NCBI RefSeq assembly: GCF_008933605.1
Contig: NZ_WBUS01000011.1
Span: 1-46,092 of the forward strand
Direction of reading: 5' to 3'
DNA length: 46,092 nucleotides
Source of the DNA: Albidovulum sp.
Lineage (GTDB): Bacteria; Pseudomonadota; Alphaproteobacteria; Rhodobacterales; Rhodobacteraceae
Part shown: positions 27,135 to 35,620 of the stretch, one piece after another
Position numbering within the stretch: position 1 is the first letter of the stretch
Layout: every line of letters starts with the position of its first letter
Notes under the pieces: generated by a model
The model's database searches: none
What the model saw: only the letters and a program-made list of their open reading frames with translations
What the model was told of the DNA's origin: nothing
Position numbers and translations under genes: made by a program

Positions 27135-28529
27135 ATGGCCACCCAGAAACTCTACGCCGGCGCGAAGCTGCGCGAGACGCGCGCGCGGCTCGGCCTGACC
27201 CAGAAGGCGTTCGCCACCAAGCTCGGCGTCTCTCTCCCCTACCTCAACCAGATGGAGAACAATCACCGCCCGGTCTCCGCCGCGGTGGTGCTGGCGCTGG
27301 CGGGGGAATTCGGCCTTGACGTGACGGAGCTTTCGGCGGGCGATGCCGAGCGTCTCGTCTCCGACATGCGCGAGGCGCTCGCGGACCCGGTCTTCGCCGA
27401 CACGATGCCGCCCCTTGCCGACCTCCGGCTTGCGGCGTCGAATGCGCCGATGCTCGCCCGTGCCTTCCTCGAGCTGCACCGCGGCTACCGGCAGAACCAC
27501 GAACGCCTCGCCTCGCTCGACGAGGCGCTGGGGCGCGAGGGGGGCTCGAGCCGCGCCTCGCCTTGGGAAGAGGTGCGCGACTTCTTTCACTACTGCGACA
27601 ACTATCTCGACGCCGTGGACCGCGCGGCGGAACGGTTTGCGTCGCCCGACGGAGCGCTCGGCGACGTCGGCAAGCCGGCGCGTGCCGCCCTTGCAGCCCA
27701 CGGCATCTCCCTCAGCCTCGCCGATGCGGAGCAGGTCCGCTCGCTCAGCGGCAAGGTACTCACCCTCTCTACCCGCGCCAGCGCGCCGACGCAGCGCTTC
27801 CAGCTACTGCACCAGGTCGCGCTCCTGACGCAGGGCGACCTGATCGAGGCGACGCTCGACCTTGCCCGCTTCCAGTCCGATGCCGCCCGCGCCATCGCCA
27901 AGATCGGTCTTGCCAACTATTTCGCGGGTGCCGCGCTCCTGCCCTACCGCGCGTTCCTGGCGGCAGCGCAGGAAACCCGGCACGATCTCGAACGCCTCGC
28001 CGACCGCTTCGGCGCCTCGATCGAACAGGTGGCGCACCGGCTGTCCACCCTGCAGCGGCCGGGGATGAAGGGCATTCCCTTCTTCTTTGTCCGCGTCGAT
28101 CAGGCGGGCACGATCACCAAGCGCCACTCGGCCACGCGGCTCCAGTTCGCGCGTTTCGGCGGCGCCTGTCCCTTGTGGAACGTCCACCAGGCCTTCGAGA
28201 CGCCCGGGCGCTTCCTGCGCCAGCTTGCCGAGACGCCCGACGGCGTGCGGTACCTGAGCCTCGCGCGCGACATCTCGAAGCCCGGAGGGTCCTTCCACGC
28301 GCCCGTCCGGCGCTATGCGATCGGGCTCGGCTGCGAGGTGAGCCACGCCAAGGACCTCGTCTACGCCGACGGGCTCGACGTGACGAACGCCCGCGCCTTC
28401 GAGCCCATCGGCATATCCTGCCGCATCTGCGACCGGACGGAGTGCCATCAGCGCTCCGTCCCGCCGCTCGAACGCAAACTCAGGGTGGACCCCAACCGGC
28501 GCGGGCTCCTGCCCTACGAGATCGGCTGA
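27135..28529 (+). CDS. pccR: short-chain fatty acyl-CoA regulator PccR
   Basis: PccR is an XRE-type regulator that senses short-chain acyl-CoA and controls propionyl-CoA carboxylase genes. The 464-residue product has an N-terminal helix-turn-helix (about 8-64: LRETRARLGLTQKAFATKLG and VSLPYLNQMENNHRPVS). A middle region follows (FFHYCDNYLDAVDRAAERFA), then an IrrE/ImmA-like part (RFQLLHQVALL, ANYFAGAALLPY). The C-terminal DUF2083 region has the conserved cysteine motif CRICDRTECHQRSVPP near 429-444. Length and order match ScfR proteins. The ATG at 27135 has only a weak ribosome site. TTTGCAAA-like boxes precede both it and pccB. It is convergent with the DUF465 gene, 3 bp away. Confidence 0.92.
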   Translation: MATQKLYAGAKLRETRARLGLTQKAFATKLGVSLPYLNQMENNHRPVSAAVVLALAGEFGLDVTELSAGDAERLVSDMREALADPVFADTMPPLADLRLAASNAPMLARAFLELHRGYRQNHERLASLDEALGREGGSSRASPWEEVRDFFHYCDNYLDAVDRAAERFASPDGALGDVGKPARAALAAHGISLSLADAEQVRSLSGKVLTLSTRASAPTQRFQLLHQVALLTQGDLIEATLDLARFQSDAARAIAKIGLANYFAGAALLPYRAFLAAAQETRHDLERLADRFGASIEQVAHRLSTLQRPGMKGIPFFFVRVDQAGTITKRHSATRLQFARFGGACPLWNVHQAFETPGRFLRQLAETPDGVRYLSLARDISKPGGSFHAPVRRYAIGLGCEVSHAKDLVYADGLDVTNARAFEPIGISCRICDRTECHQRSVPPLERKLRVDPNRRGLLPYEIG

Positions 28530-28532
28530 GCC

Positions 28533-28772
28533 TCACGCCGCCTGGATCATCCGGTAGATCTCGTCCTTGAGCTGGGCGCGCTTCTTGCGCATCTCGACCT
28601 CGGCGAACTGGTCGACGGGCTCGATGCCGGACTCGGCACGATGCACCTGCCGGTTCAACTCGTGGTATTCCTCCGCCAGCCGGGCGAAATGCGTGTTGGA
28701 GACCTTCAGGGCGTGGATCTTGTCCGCCTCGGCCGGGAACTCCTCGTGCAGTTCGTGCGGTGTGTTCGACAT
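28533..28772 (-). CDS. DUF465 (YdcH-like) small protein
   Basis: The 79-residue product is a short helical hairpin of the DUF465 family: LHEEFPAEADKIHALKVSNT and HFARLAEEYHELNRQVHRAE, then the terminal MRKKRAQLKDEIYRMIQ. The role is unknown. A strong AAAGGAAAG box precedes the ATG at 28772. An FNR-like dyad about 62 bp upstream sits where a class II activator site would be. Confidence 0.88.
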   Translation of the reverse strand: MSNTPHELHEEFPAEADKIHALKVSNTHFARLAEEYHELNRQVHRAESGIEPVDQFAEVEMRKKRAQLKDEIYRMIQAA

Positions 28773-28827
28773 TGAGCTTTCCTTTCATCGCTTCGCCCCT
28801 TTCTCGCGCGGCTGAGCGCGTCCGGCT

Positions 28828-28841
28828 TTGACCTCGGTCAA
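28828..28841 (-). promoter_or_regulatory. candidate FNR/FnrL box
   Basis: TTGACCTCGGTCAA fits the TTGA-N6-TCAA consensus of FNR-type regulators. It is the core of a larger dyad, with TCCGG at 28821-28825 and CCGGA at 28843-28847. With its centre at -41.5, transcription of the DUF465 gene would start near 28793, about 20 nt before the ATG and with room for the ribosome site. A stem-loop is an alternative reading. Confidence 0.5.
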
Positions 28842-28945
28842 TCCGGAGCCGCCAGGCCGCGAACGGCGCGCGAAGGGCCGCGAACGGGATTGCCCAAACC
28901 CTGGCCGGAGCCTATTGCGGCACTACCCTATCGCGGGCGGAACGC

Positions 28946-30079
28946 ATGATCCTGATCGAGAATGGCCCCGGCGGCGCGCCGGCCCTCTTCGACGCCCTGC
29001 GCCGAATCATCCGGGCGGAGACGGCGGCCGAGGTCGCCCCGGCGCTTGCCGCGCTCGATGCCGCCCGCGCCGGGGGCCTCTGGGCCGCCGGGTTCCTGAG
29101 CTACGAGGCAGGCTACGCGCTGGAGCCGCGCCTCACCGCGCTGATGCCCGAGGCGCGAGGGCTGCCGCTCCTCGCCTTCGGTCTCTACGACCATCCGCTT
29201 GCGGCCGGGGCGGTCCTTGCCCGGGCCGCGGCCGAGGCGGCCGGGACGCACCTCTCGCCTGCGACGCCCGACTGGACCGCAGCGGAGCATGCCGGGGCGA
29301 TGGCCCGCGTTCTCGACTACATCGGCGCCGGCGACATCTACCAGGCCAACCTGACGATGCAGATGCGCGCCAGCTTTGCCGGTTCCCCGCTCGGCCTCTA
29401 TGGCGCCCTTCGCGCCCGCCAGCCGGTCGGCCACGGCGCATTCGTCGCCCTTGCCGGCTGCCCCGTGCTCGTCTCGCGCTCACCCGAACTCTTCTTCGCC
29501 ACGGATGCGGAAGGGGCGATCGAGACCCGGCCGATGAAGGGCACCGCGCCCCGTGCCTCGAACCCCGCCCATGACGCGGCGCTGCGGCTGGAGTTGCAGC
29601 AAAGCGTGAAGAACCGCGCGGAGAACCTCATGATCGTTGATCTTCTTCGCAATGATATCTCCCGCATCTGCACCGTCGGATCGGTGCGGGTGCCCGAGCT
29701 CTACACGGTCGAGAGCTATGCCACCGTGCACCAGATGGTCAGCCGCGTGACGGGCCGGCTGCGCCCCGGAACGCCGCCCTCCGCGCTTGTCCATGCGCTC
29801 TTTCCCTGCGGCTCGGTCACCGGCGCGCCGAAGATCCGGGCGATGCAGATCATCCGCGAACTGGAGCCCGCGCCCCGCGGCGCCTATTGCGGGGCGATCG
29901 GCTGGCTCGGCCCGGACGGAAGCTCGGCCTTCAACGTGGCGATCCGCACGCTGACGCTTGCGGCCGACGGCACCGCCAGCTTCGGCGTCGGCGGCGGCAT
30001 CGTCGCCGATTCCACCCCCGAGGGCGAATACGAGGAGGCGTTGTGGAAAGCCCGCTTTGCCGACCCGATACGCGGCTGA
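28946..30079 (+). CDS. pabB: aminodeoxychorismate synthase component I
   Basis: PabB turns chorismate and ammonia into 4-amino-4-deoxychorismate, on the way to p-aminobenzoate and folate. The 377-residue product has the chorismate-binding core: DYIGAGDIYQANLTMQM, SRSPELFF, ETRPMKGTAPR, NRAENLMIVDLLRNDISRI, FPCGSVTGAPKIRAMQII and the end GVGGGIVADSTPEGEYEEA. The N-terminal part is short compared with anthranilate synthase. The glutaminase subunit PabA is not nearby. The last 37 bases overlap pabC. Confidence 0.92.
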   Translation: MILIENGPGGAPALFDALRRIIRAETAAEVAPALAALDAARAGGLWAAGFLSYEAGYALEPRLTALMPEARGLPLLAFGLYDHPLAAGAVLARAAAEAAGTHLSPATPDWTAAEHAGAMARVLDYIGAGDIYQANLTMQMRASFAGSPLGLYGALRARQPVGHGAFVALAGCPVLVSRSPELFFATDAEGAIETRPMKGTAPRASNPAHDAALRLELQQSVKNRAENLMIVDLLRNDISRICTVGSVRVPELYTVESYATVHQMVSRVTGRLRPGTPPSALVHALFPCGSVTGAPKIRAMQIIRELEPAPRGAYCGAIGWLGPDGSSAFNVAIRTLTLAADGTASFGVGGGIVADSTPEGEYEEALWKARFADPIRG

Positions 30080-30669
30080 TCGAGACCTTCGGCTGGGACG
30101 GCACCGCCTTCCGCCGACTCGACGCCCATCTCGCCCGCGCCCGCGCCTCATCCGCGGAACTGGGCTTCCTCTGGGACGAGGCGAGGGTCCGGGCGGCGCT
30201 GGACACCGTGGGCGGGCCGGCGCAGCTCCGCGTCCGGCTGACCATCTCGCGCTCCGGCACGGCCGAGGTCACGACCGGGCCCCTCGGACCCAACCCGCCC
30301 GAATGGCGCGTCACCGTCGCCGCGGATCGGCTCGACCCCGACGCGCCGCTCCTGCGCCACAAGACGACGGAACGCGCGCTCTACGACCGCACCCGCGCGG
30401 CGCTGCCCGCCGGCATCGACGAAGTCATCTTCCTCAATACGCGGGGCGAGGCCTGCGAAGGCACGATCACCAACCTCTTCGCCGACTTCGGCGGCGGGCT
30501 CCTGTCACCGCCGCTCGCCTCGGGCTGTCTGCCGGGCATCCTCCGCGCCGAGCTTCTCGCCATCGGCGCGGCGCGCGAGGCGGTGATTCGCGCCTCCGAC
30601 CTCCCGCGCGCCCGCCTCTACGTCGGCAATGCGCTTCGCGGCCTGATTCCCGCCCGGCTGCTCGCCTAG
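30043..30669 (+). CDS. pabC: aminodeoxychorismate lyase-like, aminotransferase class IV
   Basis: PabC is a PLP enzyme that releases pyruvate from aminodeoxychorismate to give p-aminobenzoate. The 208-residue product shows RLIETFGWDGTAFRRLDAHL, LRVRLTISRSG, RHKTTERALYDRTR with the PLP-binding Lys, VIFLNTRGEACEGTITNLFA and SGCLPGILRAELLA. The start is a GTG at 30043 with a strong GAGGAGG 5 nt upstream, both inside the end of pabB, so pabC is translated by coupling. It is a little shorter than typical PabC (about 270). Confidence 0.88.
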   Translation: MESPLCRPDTRLIETFGWDGTAFRRLDAHLARARASSAELGFLWDEARVRAALDTVGGPAQLRVRLTISRSGTAEVTTGPLGPNPPEWRVTVAADRLDPDAPLLRHKTTERALYDRTRAALPAGIDEVIFLNTRGEACEGTITNLFADFGGGLLSPPLASGCLPGILRAELLAIGAAREAVIRASDLPRARLYVGNALRGLIPARLLA

Positions 30670-30696
30670 CATCTGCGCTGCCCAAGCCCCCGCGTC

Positions 30697-31224
30697 CTAG
30701 CGGCGTGACAGTGCGTCGATCTTCGCCTCGAGACGCGCAAACAGCGCCTCGAGCTGGCGCATGCGGATGTCGTCCACCTTCTCGTGCAGGCTCATGATCT
30801 CCAGTTCCGCCTTCAGGTTCACCTCGTAGTCATGCGCCGCCGCCAGCCGGTCCTTTGCCGCCTGGCGATTCTGCGACATCATGATCACGGGGGCCTGGAT
30901 CGCCGCGACCATCGACAGGATGAGGTTGAGGAATACGAAGGGATAGGGATCGGCCGGCCGCACCATGATCCAGACATTGGCCGCCACCCAGCCGAGAATC
31001 ACCGCGGCAAAGAGGATGATGAAGCTCCACGACCCGCCGAAGGCCGCCACCCGGTCGGCCACGCGGTCGCCGAAGCTCAGTTCCTGGCGGAAGGACTCGT
31101 TGACGTTGCGCGAGATCGCCGCACGGCCCGCGATGCGGCGCAGCACGCGCTGTTCCCGTTCGGGCAGGTCGTCGTAGCCCTTGCTCAGCAGCCGCTCGGC
31201 CAGTTCGCGCACACGCTCGTCCAT
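30697..31224 (-). CDS. DUF1003 membrane protein
   Basis: The 175-residue product has two close hydrophobic segments (SWSFIILFAAVILGWVAANV and PFVFLNLILSMVAAIQAPVI) and the DUF1003 signature IMMSQNRQAAKDRLAAAHDY. A coiled C-terminus follows (LFARLEAKIDALSRR). The family's function is unknown. I use the ATG at 31224 because GGAGGGAAAG precedes it; the longer frame to 31269 lacks a ribosome site. It is convergent with pabC (27 bp) and 63 bp downstream of betA. Confidence 0.87.
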   Translation of the reverse strand: MDERVRELAERLLSKGYDDLPEREQRVLRRIAGRAAISRNVNESFRQELSFGDRVADRVAAFGGSWSFIILFAAVILGWVAANVWIMVRPADPYPFVFLNLILSMVAAIQAPVIMMSQNRQAAKDRLAAAHDYEVNLKAELEIMSLHEKVDDIRMRQLEALFARLEAKIDALSRR

Positions 31225-31287
31225 CTTTCCCTCCGGCCACGCCACTCGCAGAGCATAGCCAGAGCGCACGCGCCGCGAAAAGGGTGC

Positions 31288-32940
31288 CTAGCGTTGCGCG
31301 GTCCGCCAGCGCGGGCTGGTCCAGGGTTCGGAATTGGCCGACGCGAGCATGGGCCGGCCAAGCACATGGTCGGCCGCCTTCTCGCCCACCATGATCGAGG
31401 GCGCGTTGAGGTTGCCGTTGGTGATGCGCGGGAAGATCGAACTGTCGGCAACCCTGAGCCCTTCGACGCCGATCACCCGGCAATCGGGCCCCACGACCGC
31501 CATCGGATCGTCACGCCGGCCCATCTTCGCGGTGCCGCAGGGGTGATAGGCGCTTTCGGCGTGTTCGCGCAGGAAGGCGTCGATCTCCGCGTCCGACTCG
31601 ACGGCCGGTCCGGGCTGGATCTCGTGCTTCACGAAGGGACGGAACGCCTCCTGCGCGAAGATCTCGCGGGTAAGCCGCACGCATTTGCGGAACTCCGCCC
31701 AGTCGTCGGGATGCGACATGTAGTTGAAGCGGATGACCGGCGGGGCCTTGGGATCGGCCGAGCGCAGCGTCACGGAGCCGCGCGACTTCGACCGCATCGG
31801 TCCGACATGGGCCTGGAATCCGTGGCCCTCGGCCACGGCCCTGCCGTCGTAGCGCACGGCGATGGGCAGGAAGTGATACTGGATGTCCGGGTAGTCCACG
31901 CCCTTGTCCGACCGGATGAAGGCAGCGCTTTCGAACTGGTTGGAAGCGCCGGGTCCGGTGCCGGTGAACAGCCACTGGGCACCGACCATGGCCTTGCCCC
32001 AGAGATTCCAGTATTTGTAAAGCGTGATGGGCTTTTGCGAGGCGTACTGCATGTAGACTTCGAGGTGGTCCTGCAGGTTCGCCCCGACACCGGGACGGTC
32101 GGCCACCACCGCGATCCCGTGTTCGGACAGGTGCCGCGCCGGGCCGACGCCGGAGAGCATGAGAAGCTTCGGGGTGTTGATCGAGGAGGCGGCGAGGATC
32201 ACCTCGGCGCGGGCGCGGATGACCTCCACCTGCCCGCCGCGCTCCACCTCCACGCCCACCGCGCGGCCCGCGTCGAGGACGACCCGGCGCGCGAGGGCCC
32301 GGATCAACCGGCAGTTCGGCCGCTTCATCGCGGGTTTCAGATAGGCGTTCGCCGCCGACCAGCGCCGGCCGCGCCAGATCGTCGCCTCCATCGGGCCGAA
32401 GCCTTCCTGCTTTTCGCCGTTGTAGTCCTCGGTGACCTCGTAGCCGGCCTGCCGGCCCGCCTCCACGAAGGCGTGGAAGAGGGGGTTGCGGCGCGGCCCC
32501 CGGGTGACGTGAAGCGGGCCGTCGGTGCCCCGGAACGCCCCGCCATCGCCGCCGTGCCAGGTTTCCATCCGCCGGAAGTAGGGGAGCACGTCGGCATAGG
32601 CCCAGCCAGCCGCGCCGCTCTCTGCCCAGTGGTCGAAGTCCTTGGCGTGGCCGCGCACGAAGACCATGCCGTTGATCGAGGAAGAACCGCCGATCACCTT
32701 GCCGCGCGGCGTGGCAAGCGTGCGGCCGCCCAGATGCGGCTCGGGCTCCGTCCGGAAGCCCCAATCGTAGATCCCCATGTTCATCGGATAGGACAGTGCG
32801 CCCGGCATCTGGATGAACGGACCGACGTCCGATCCGCCGTGTTCGATGACGACCACGCTCCGCCCCGCTTCGGCGAGCCGGTAGGCCATGGCGCAGCCGG
32901 CCGAGCCGGCGCCGACGACGACGTAATCCGCTTCGGTCAT
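31288..32940 (-). CDS. betA: choline dehydrogenase, GMC oxidoreductase
   Basis: BetA oxidises choline to betaine aldehyde and can carry on to glycine betaine. The 550-residue product has the FAD-binding N-terminus [47 protein letters not shown], and the catalytic HPCGTAKMG with [19 protein letters not shown] near the end. Its ATG overlaps the betI stop (ATGA). betB and betC, usual companions, are absent from this window. It is probably membrane-associated, as BetA proteins generally are. Confidence 0.94.
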   Translation of the reverse strand: MTEADYVVVGAGSAGCAMAYRLAEAGRSVVVIEHGGSDVGPFIQMPGALSYPMNMGIYDWGFRTEPEPHLGGRTLATPRGKVIGGSSSINGMVFVRGHAKDFDHWAESGAAGWAYADVLPYFRRMETWHGGDGGAFRGTDGPLHVTRGPRRNPLFHAFVEAGRQAGYEVTEDYNGEKQEGFGPMEATIWRGRRWSAANAYLKPAMKRPNCRLIRALARRVVLDAGRAVGVEVERGGQVEVIRARAEVILAASSINTPKLLMLSGVGPARHLSEHGIAVVADRPGVGANLQDHLEVYMQYASQKPITLYKYWNLWGKAMVGAQWLFTGTGPGASNQFESAAFIRSDKGVDYPDIQYHFLPIAVRYDGRAVAEGHGFQAHVGPMRSKSRGSVTLRSADPKAPPVIRFNYMSHPDDWAEFRKCVRLTREIFAQEAFRPFVKHEIQPGPAVESDAEIDAFLREHAESAYHPCGTAKMGRRDDPMAVVGPDCRVIGVEGLRVADSSIFPRITNGNLNAPSIMVGEKAADHVLGRPMLASANSEPWTSPRWRTAQR

Positions 32941-33512
32941 GCCGCAAGCTCCCGTTCCAGACAGTCGAGCACGATTCCGGCCGCGCCCGGGCTGTCGGGC
33001 GCGCCGGGCTTCAGCGCCTCGCGGATGTAGACACCGTCGATCATCGCGCCCAATGCCCTCGCGACCGCCTCTGCCCTGACGCCGACGAGCGGGCGGAGCG
33101 AATGGACGAGGTTGGACTGCAGCCGGCGCTGATAGACGCCGAGCAGCCGCCGCGCCTCCGGCAAGGTCTGGGCGAGGACGTAGAAGTTCAACCAGGCGCC
33201 GATCACCTCGCGCCGGAAACTCGATGTGGCAAAGCTCGCCCGGACGATGGCCTGCACCCGTCCCTTCGGCCCTTCGGCCGCCGCCAGCGCCCCGCGCACC
33301 TCCGCGCTGTAGAGGGTCAGGATATGGCGCATCGCGGCGAGGAATATCTGCTCCTTCGAGCCGAAATAGTGATGCGCCAGCGCCGAGGACATGCCCGCGC
33401 GCTTGGCGATCTGGCTCACCGTGACATCGAGCGACCCGGCGCGGCCGATCTCGGTGATCGTCGCCTTGACCAGCGCCGCCTTGCGAATCGGTTCCATCCC
33501 CAGTTTCGGCAT
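32937..33512 (-). CDS. betI: TetR-family repressor BetI
   Basis: BetI represses bet genes until choline is present. The 191-residue product has a TetR helix-turn-helix ([20 protein letters not shown], then [20 protein letters not shown] and [17 protein letters not shown]). The BetI-type C-terminus has [20 protein letters not shown]. The ATG at 33512 follows AAAGGAT. Two 20-bp operators lie in the 225-bp region shared with choX. Confidence 0.93.
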   Translation of the reverse strand: MPKLGMEPIRKAALVKATITEIGRAGSLDVTVSQIAKRAGMSSALAHHYFGSKEQIFLAAMRHILTLYSAEVRGALAAAEGPKGRVQAIVRASFATSSFRREVIGAWLNFYVLAQTLPEARRLLGVYQRRLQSNLVHSLRPLVGVRAEAVARALGAMIDGVYIREALKPGAPDSPGAAGIVLDCLERELAA

Positions 33513-33550
33513 CGTTCCATCCTTTCGGTCTCTCCATCGCTAGCTGACCT

Positions 33551-33570
33551 TTTATTGACTCGTCAATCAA
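33551..33570. promoter_or_regulatory. BetI operator 1, betI side
   Basis: TTTATTGACTCGTCAATCAA is an inverted repeat (TTTATTGAC/GTCAATCAA, 8 of 9 matching) 39-58 bp before the betI ATG. It matches operator 2 at 19 of 20 bases. BetI is the obvious binder. Confidence 0.7.
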
Positions 33571-33698
33571 GAAAAACCTTCGGTGCCGCTCCAGAGCTTC
33601 CTTTTCCAGAGCGCAAACTTGTTCTACGCTCCCCCGGATGGCCCCGGGGAATGCCCGAGGGGCAAAGATTTTCCTTGCGCGAAAGCGGGAAACTAAAG

Positions 33699-33718
33699 TT
33701 TATTGACTCATCAATCAA
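33699..33718. promoter_or_regulatory. BetI operator 2, choX side
   Basis: TTTATTGACTCATCAATCAA differs from operator 1 only by A for G near the centre. It lies 20-39 bp before the choX ATG, where it could block the choXWV promoter. The two copies are 148 bp apart, centre to centre, in the same orientation. Confidence 0.7.
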
Positions 33719-33737
33719 CAAAACAGGGAGCAACACC

Positions 33738-34676
33738 ATGATCCTCGCCAACAGCCTGCGCGCAAGCCTCCTGGCGACCGCCGCGCTTGTCGTCACGGCC
33801 CCGGCCAATGCGGCCGGCTGCGACAGCATCATCTTCTCGGACGTCGGCTGGACCGACATCACGGCGACCACCGCGGTCGCAAGCACGATCCTGCAGGCGC
33901 TCGGCTACGAGACGGAGACCAAGATCCTCTCCGTGCCGGTGACCTATACCGGGCTTGCCGAGGGCGACATCGACGTGTTCCTCGGCAACTGGATGCCGAC
34001 GATGGAGGCCGACATCGCGCCCTATCGCGACGCTGGCACGGTCGAGACGGTGCGCACCAACCTGACGGGCGCGAAGTACACGCTGGCGACTAACGAGGCC
34101 GGCGCGGCCCTGGGGATCGACGACTTCTCCAAGATCGACGCCAACAAGGATGCGCTGGAAGGCCAGATATTCGGCATCGAGCCCGGCAACGACGGCAACC
34201 GCCTGATCCTCGACATGATCGCCGCCGACACCTTCGGATTGGGCGACTTCAAGCTCGTGGAAAGTTCCGAGCAGGGGATGCTGGCCGAGGTCGCCAAGCA
34301 TGACGGCGACGGCAAGCCGATCGTGTTCCTCGGCTGGGAACCGCATCCGATGAACGCGAACTTCAAGATGACCTACCTTGCGGGGGGCGACGACGTCTTC
34401 GGACCGAACTTCGGGGGCGCGGAAGTGGCCACGAACGTCCGCAAGGGCTATGTCGCCGAATGCCCGAACACCGGCAAGCTCCTCCAGAACCTCGAGTTCT
34501 CGCTCCAGATGGAGAACGAGATCATGGGCAAGATCCTGAACGACGGGGCCGATCCGATGGAGGCGGCGAAGGAGTGGCTGAAGGCCAACCCCGACGCGAT
34601 GACCCCTTGGCTCGACGGCGTCACGACGAAGGATGGCGGCGACGCGATGGCGGCGGTCAGCGCGGCCCTCGGCTGA
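33738..34676 (+). CDS. choX: choline ABC transporter substrate-binding protein
   Basis: ChoX binds choline in the periplasm for the ABC importer. The 312-residue product has a signal peptide (MILANSLRASLLATAALVVT, then APANA). The mature protein closely follows what I recall of Sinorhizobium ChoX: FSDVGWTDITATTAVASTIL, VFLGNWMPTMEADIAP, GAKYTLAT, IEPGNDGNRLI and IVFLGWEPHPMN, which carry the aromatic box that holds the trimethylammonium group. The ATG at 33738 follows CAGGGAG. The longer upstream frame is antisense to betI. Confidence 0.94.
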   Translation: MILANSLRASLLATAALVVTAPANAAGCDSIIFSDVGWTDITATTAVASTILQALGYETETKILSVPVTYTGLAEGDIDVFLGNWMPTMEADIAPYRDAGTVETVRTNLTGAKYTLATNEAGAALGIDDFSKIDANKDALEGQIFGIEPGNDGNRLILDMIAADTFGLGDFKLVESSEQGMLAEVAKHDGDGKPIVFLGWEPHPMNANFKMTYLAGGDDVFGPNFGGAEVATNVRKGYVAECPNTGKLLQNLEFSLQMENEIMGKILNDGADPMEAAKEWLKANPDAMTPWLDGVTTKDGGDAMAAVSAALG

Positions 34677-34698
34677 GGCGCCGGGACTGAGGCGATGC

Positions 34699-34734
34699 GG
34701 AGAGCGGCAACGGACCCGTCTGTTGCCGCTTTCC
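34699..34734 (+). terminator. hairpin between choX and choW
   Basis: Arms 34699-34711 and 34722-34734 pair over 13 bp with one G-U pair around a 10-nt loop. It lies 22 nt after the choX stop and 28 nt before choW. Such stem-loops after binding-protein genes commonly protect that part of the message or partly terminate it. There is no U-tract. Confidence 0.5.
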
Positions 34735-34762
34735 ATATGGACCTGCGCGGGAGGGGGACGCG

Positions 34763-35620
34763 ATGGACTGGAGCTGGCTCGAAAGCGTTTGGCTGGCCGA
34801 CCACAAGATTCCGGTCGGAAAGGTGTCGAAGGTTGCCTTCGACTGGATGAAGGAGAACCTCAAACCGGTCTTCGACTTCATGTCATGGGTCATGGAGGGG
34901 CTGATCGCGGGAATCCTGTGGCTGCTGGAGACGCCGCATCCGCTGATCATCGTCGCCATCGCGGTGGCGCTGACCTGGTATCTCCAGCGCAACTGGAAAA
35001 TCTGCCTCCTGGTCCTCCTGGGCCTGCTCTTCATCCTCAACCAGGGTTACTGGAAGCCGACCACGGAAAGCCTGACGCTGATCCTCGCCTCCTGCGTCGT
35101 CTGCATGGGGCTGGGTGTGCCCATCGGAATCGCAGCCGCCCACCGGCCGAAGCTCTATGCGGCGATGCAGCCGGTCCTCGACTTGATGCAGACCCTGCCC
35201 ACCTTCGTCTACCTGATCCCGGCCATCGTCTTCTTCGGGCTCGGCATGGTGCCCGGGCTGATCGCAACGGTGATCTTCGTGCTGCCCGCGCCGATCCGGC
35301 TGACGCATCTGGGCGTCTCCAACACGCCGCTCGCGCTGACCGAGGCGCTGACCGCCTTCGGCGCGACGAAGCGGCAGGTGCTATACAAGGCCGAGCTTCC
35401 CTATGCGCTGCCGCAGATCATGGCGGGGCTGAACCAGACGATCATGTTGTCGCTGTCGATGGTGGTGATCGCCGCGCTCGTAGGGGCGGACGGACTTGGG
35501 GTTCCGGTCGTCAGGGCGCTGAACTCCGTCAACACGGCGTTGGGGTTCGAGTCCGGCTTTGTCATCGTGGTCGTGGCCATCGTGCTTGACCGGATGCTGC
35601 GGAAGGGAGACGCGAAATGA
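34763..35620 (+). CDS. choW: choline ABC transporter permease
   Basis: ChoW forms the membrane channel. The 285-residue product has about six hydrophobic segments and the permease EAA-type loop EALTAFGATKRQVLYKAELP. N-terminal helices are typical of the ProW/ChoW group. GGGAGGGGGACGCG precedes the ATG at 34763. It overlaps choV by 4 bases. Confidence 0.93.
   Translation: MDWSWLESVWLADHKIPVGKVSKVAFDWMKENLKPVFDFMSWVMEGLIAGILWLLETPHPLIIVAIAVALTWYLQRNWKICLLVLLGLLFILNQGYWKPTTESLTLILASCVVCMGLGVPIGIAAAHRPKLYAAMQPVLDLMQTLPTFVYLIPAIVFFGLGMVPGLIATVIFVLPAPIRLTHLGVSNTPLALTEALTAFGATKRQVLYKAELPYALPQIMAGLNQTIMLSLSMVVIAALVGADGLGVPVVRALNSVNTALGFESGFVIVVVAIVLDRMLRKGDAK

Noticed and set aside
33102-33737. Upstream extension of the choX frame
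   Set aside because: It is antisense to betI and passes through both operators; the signal peptide starts at 33738.
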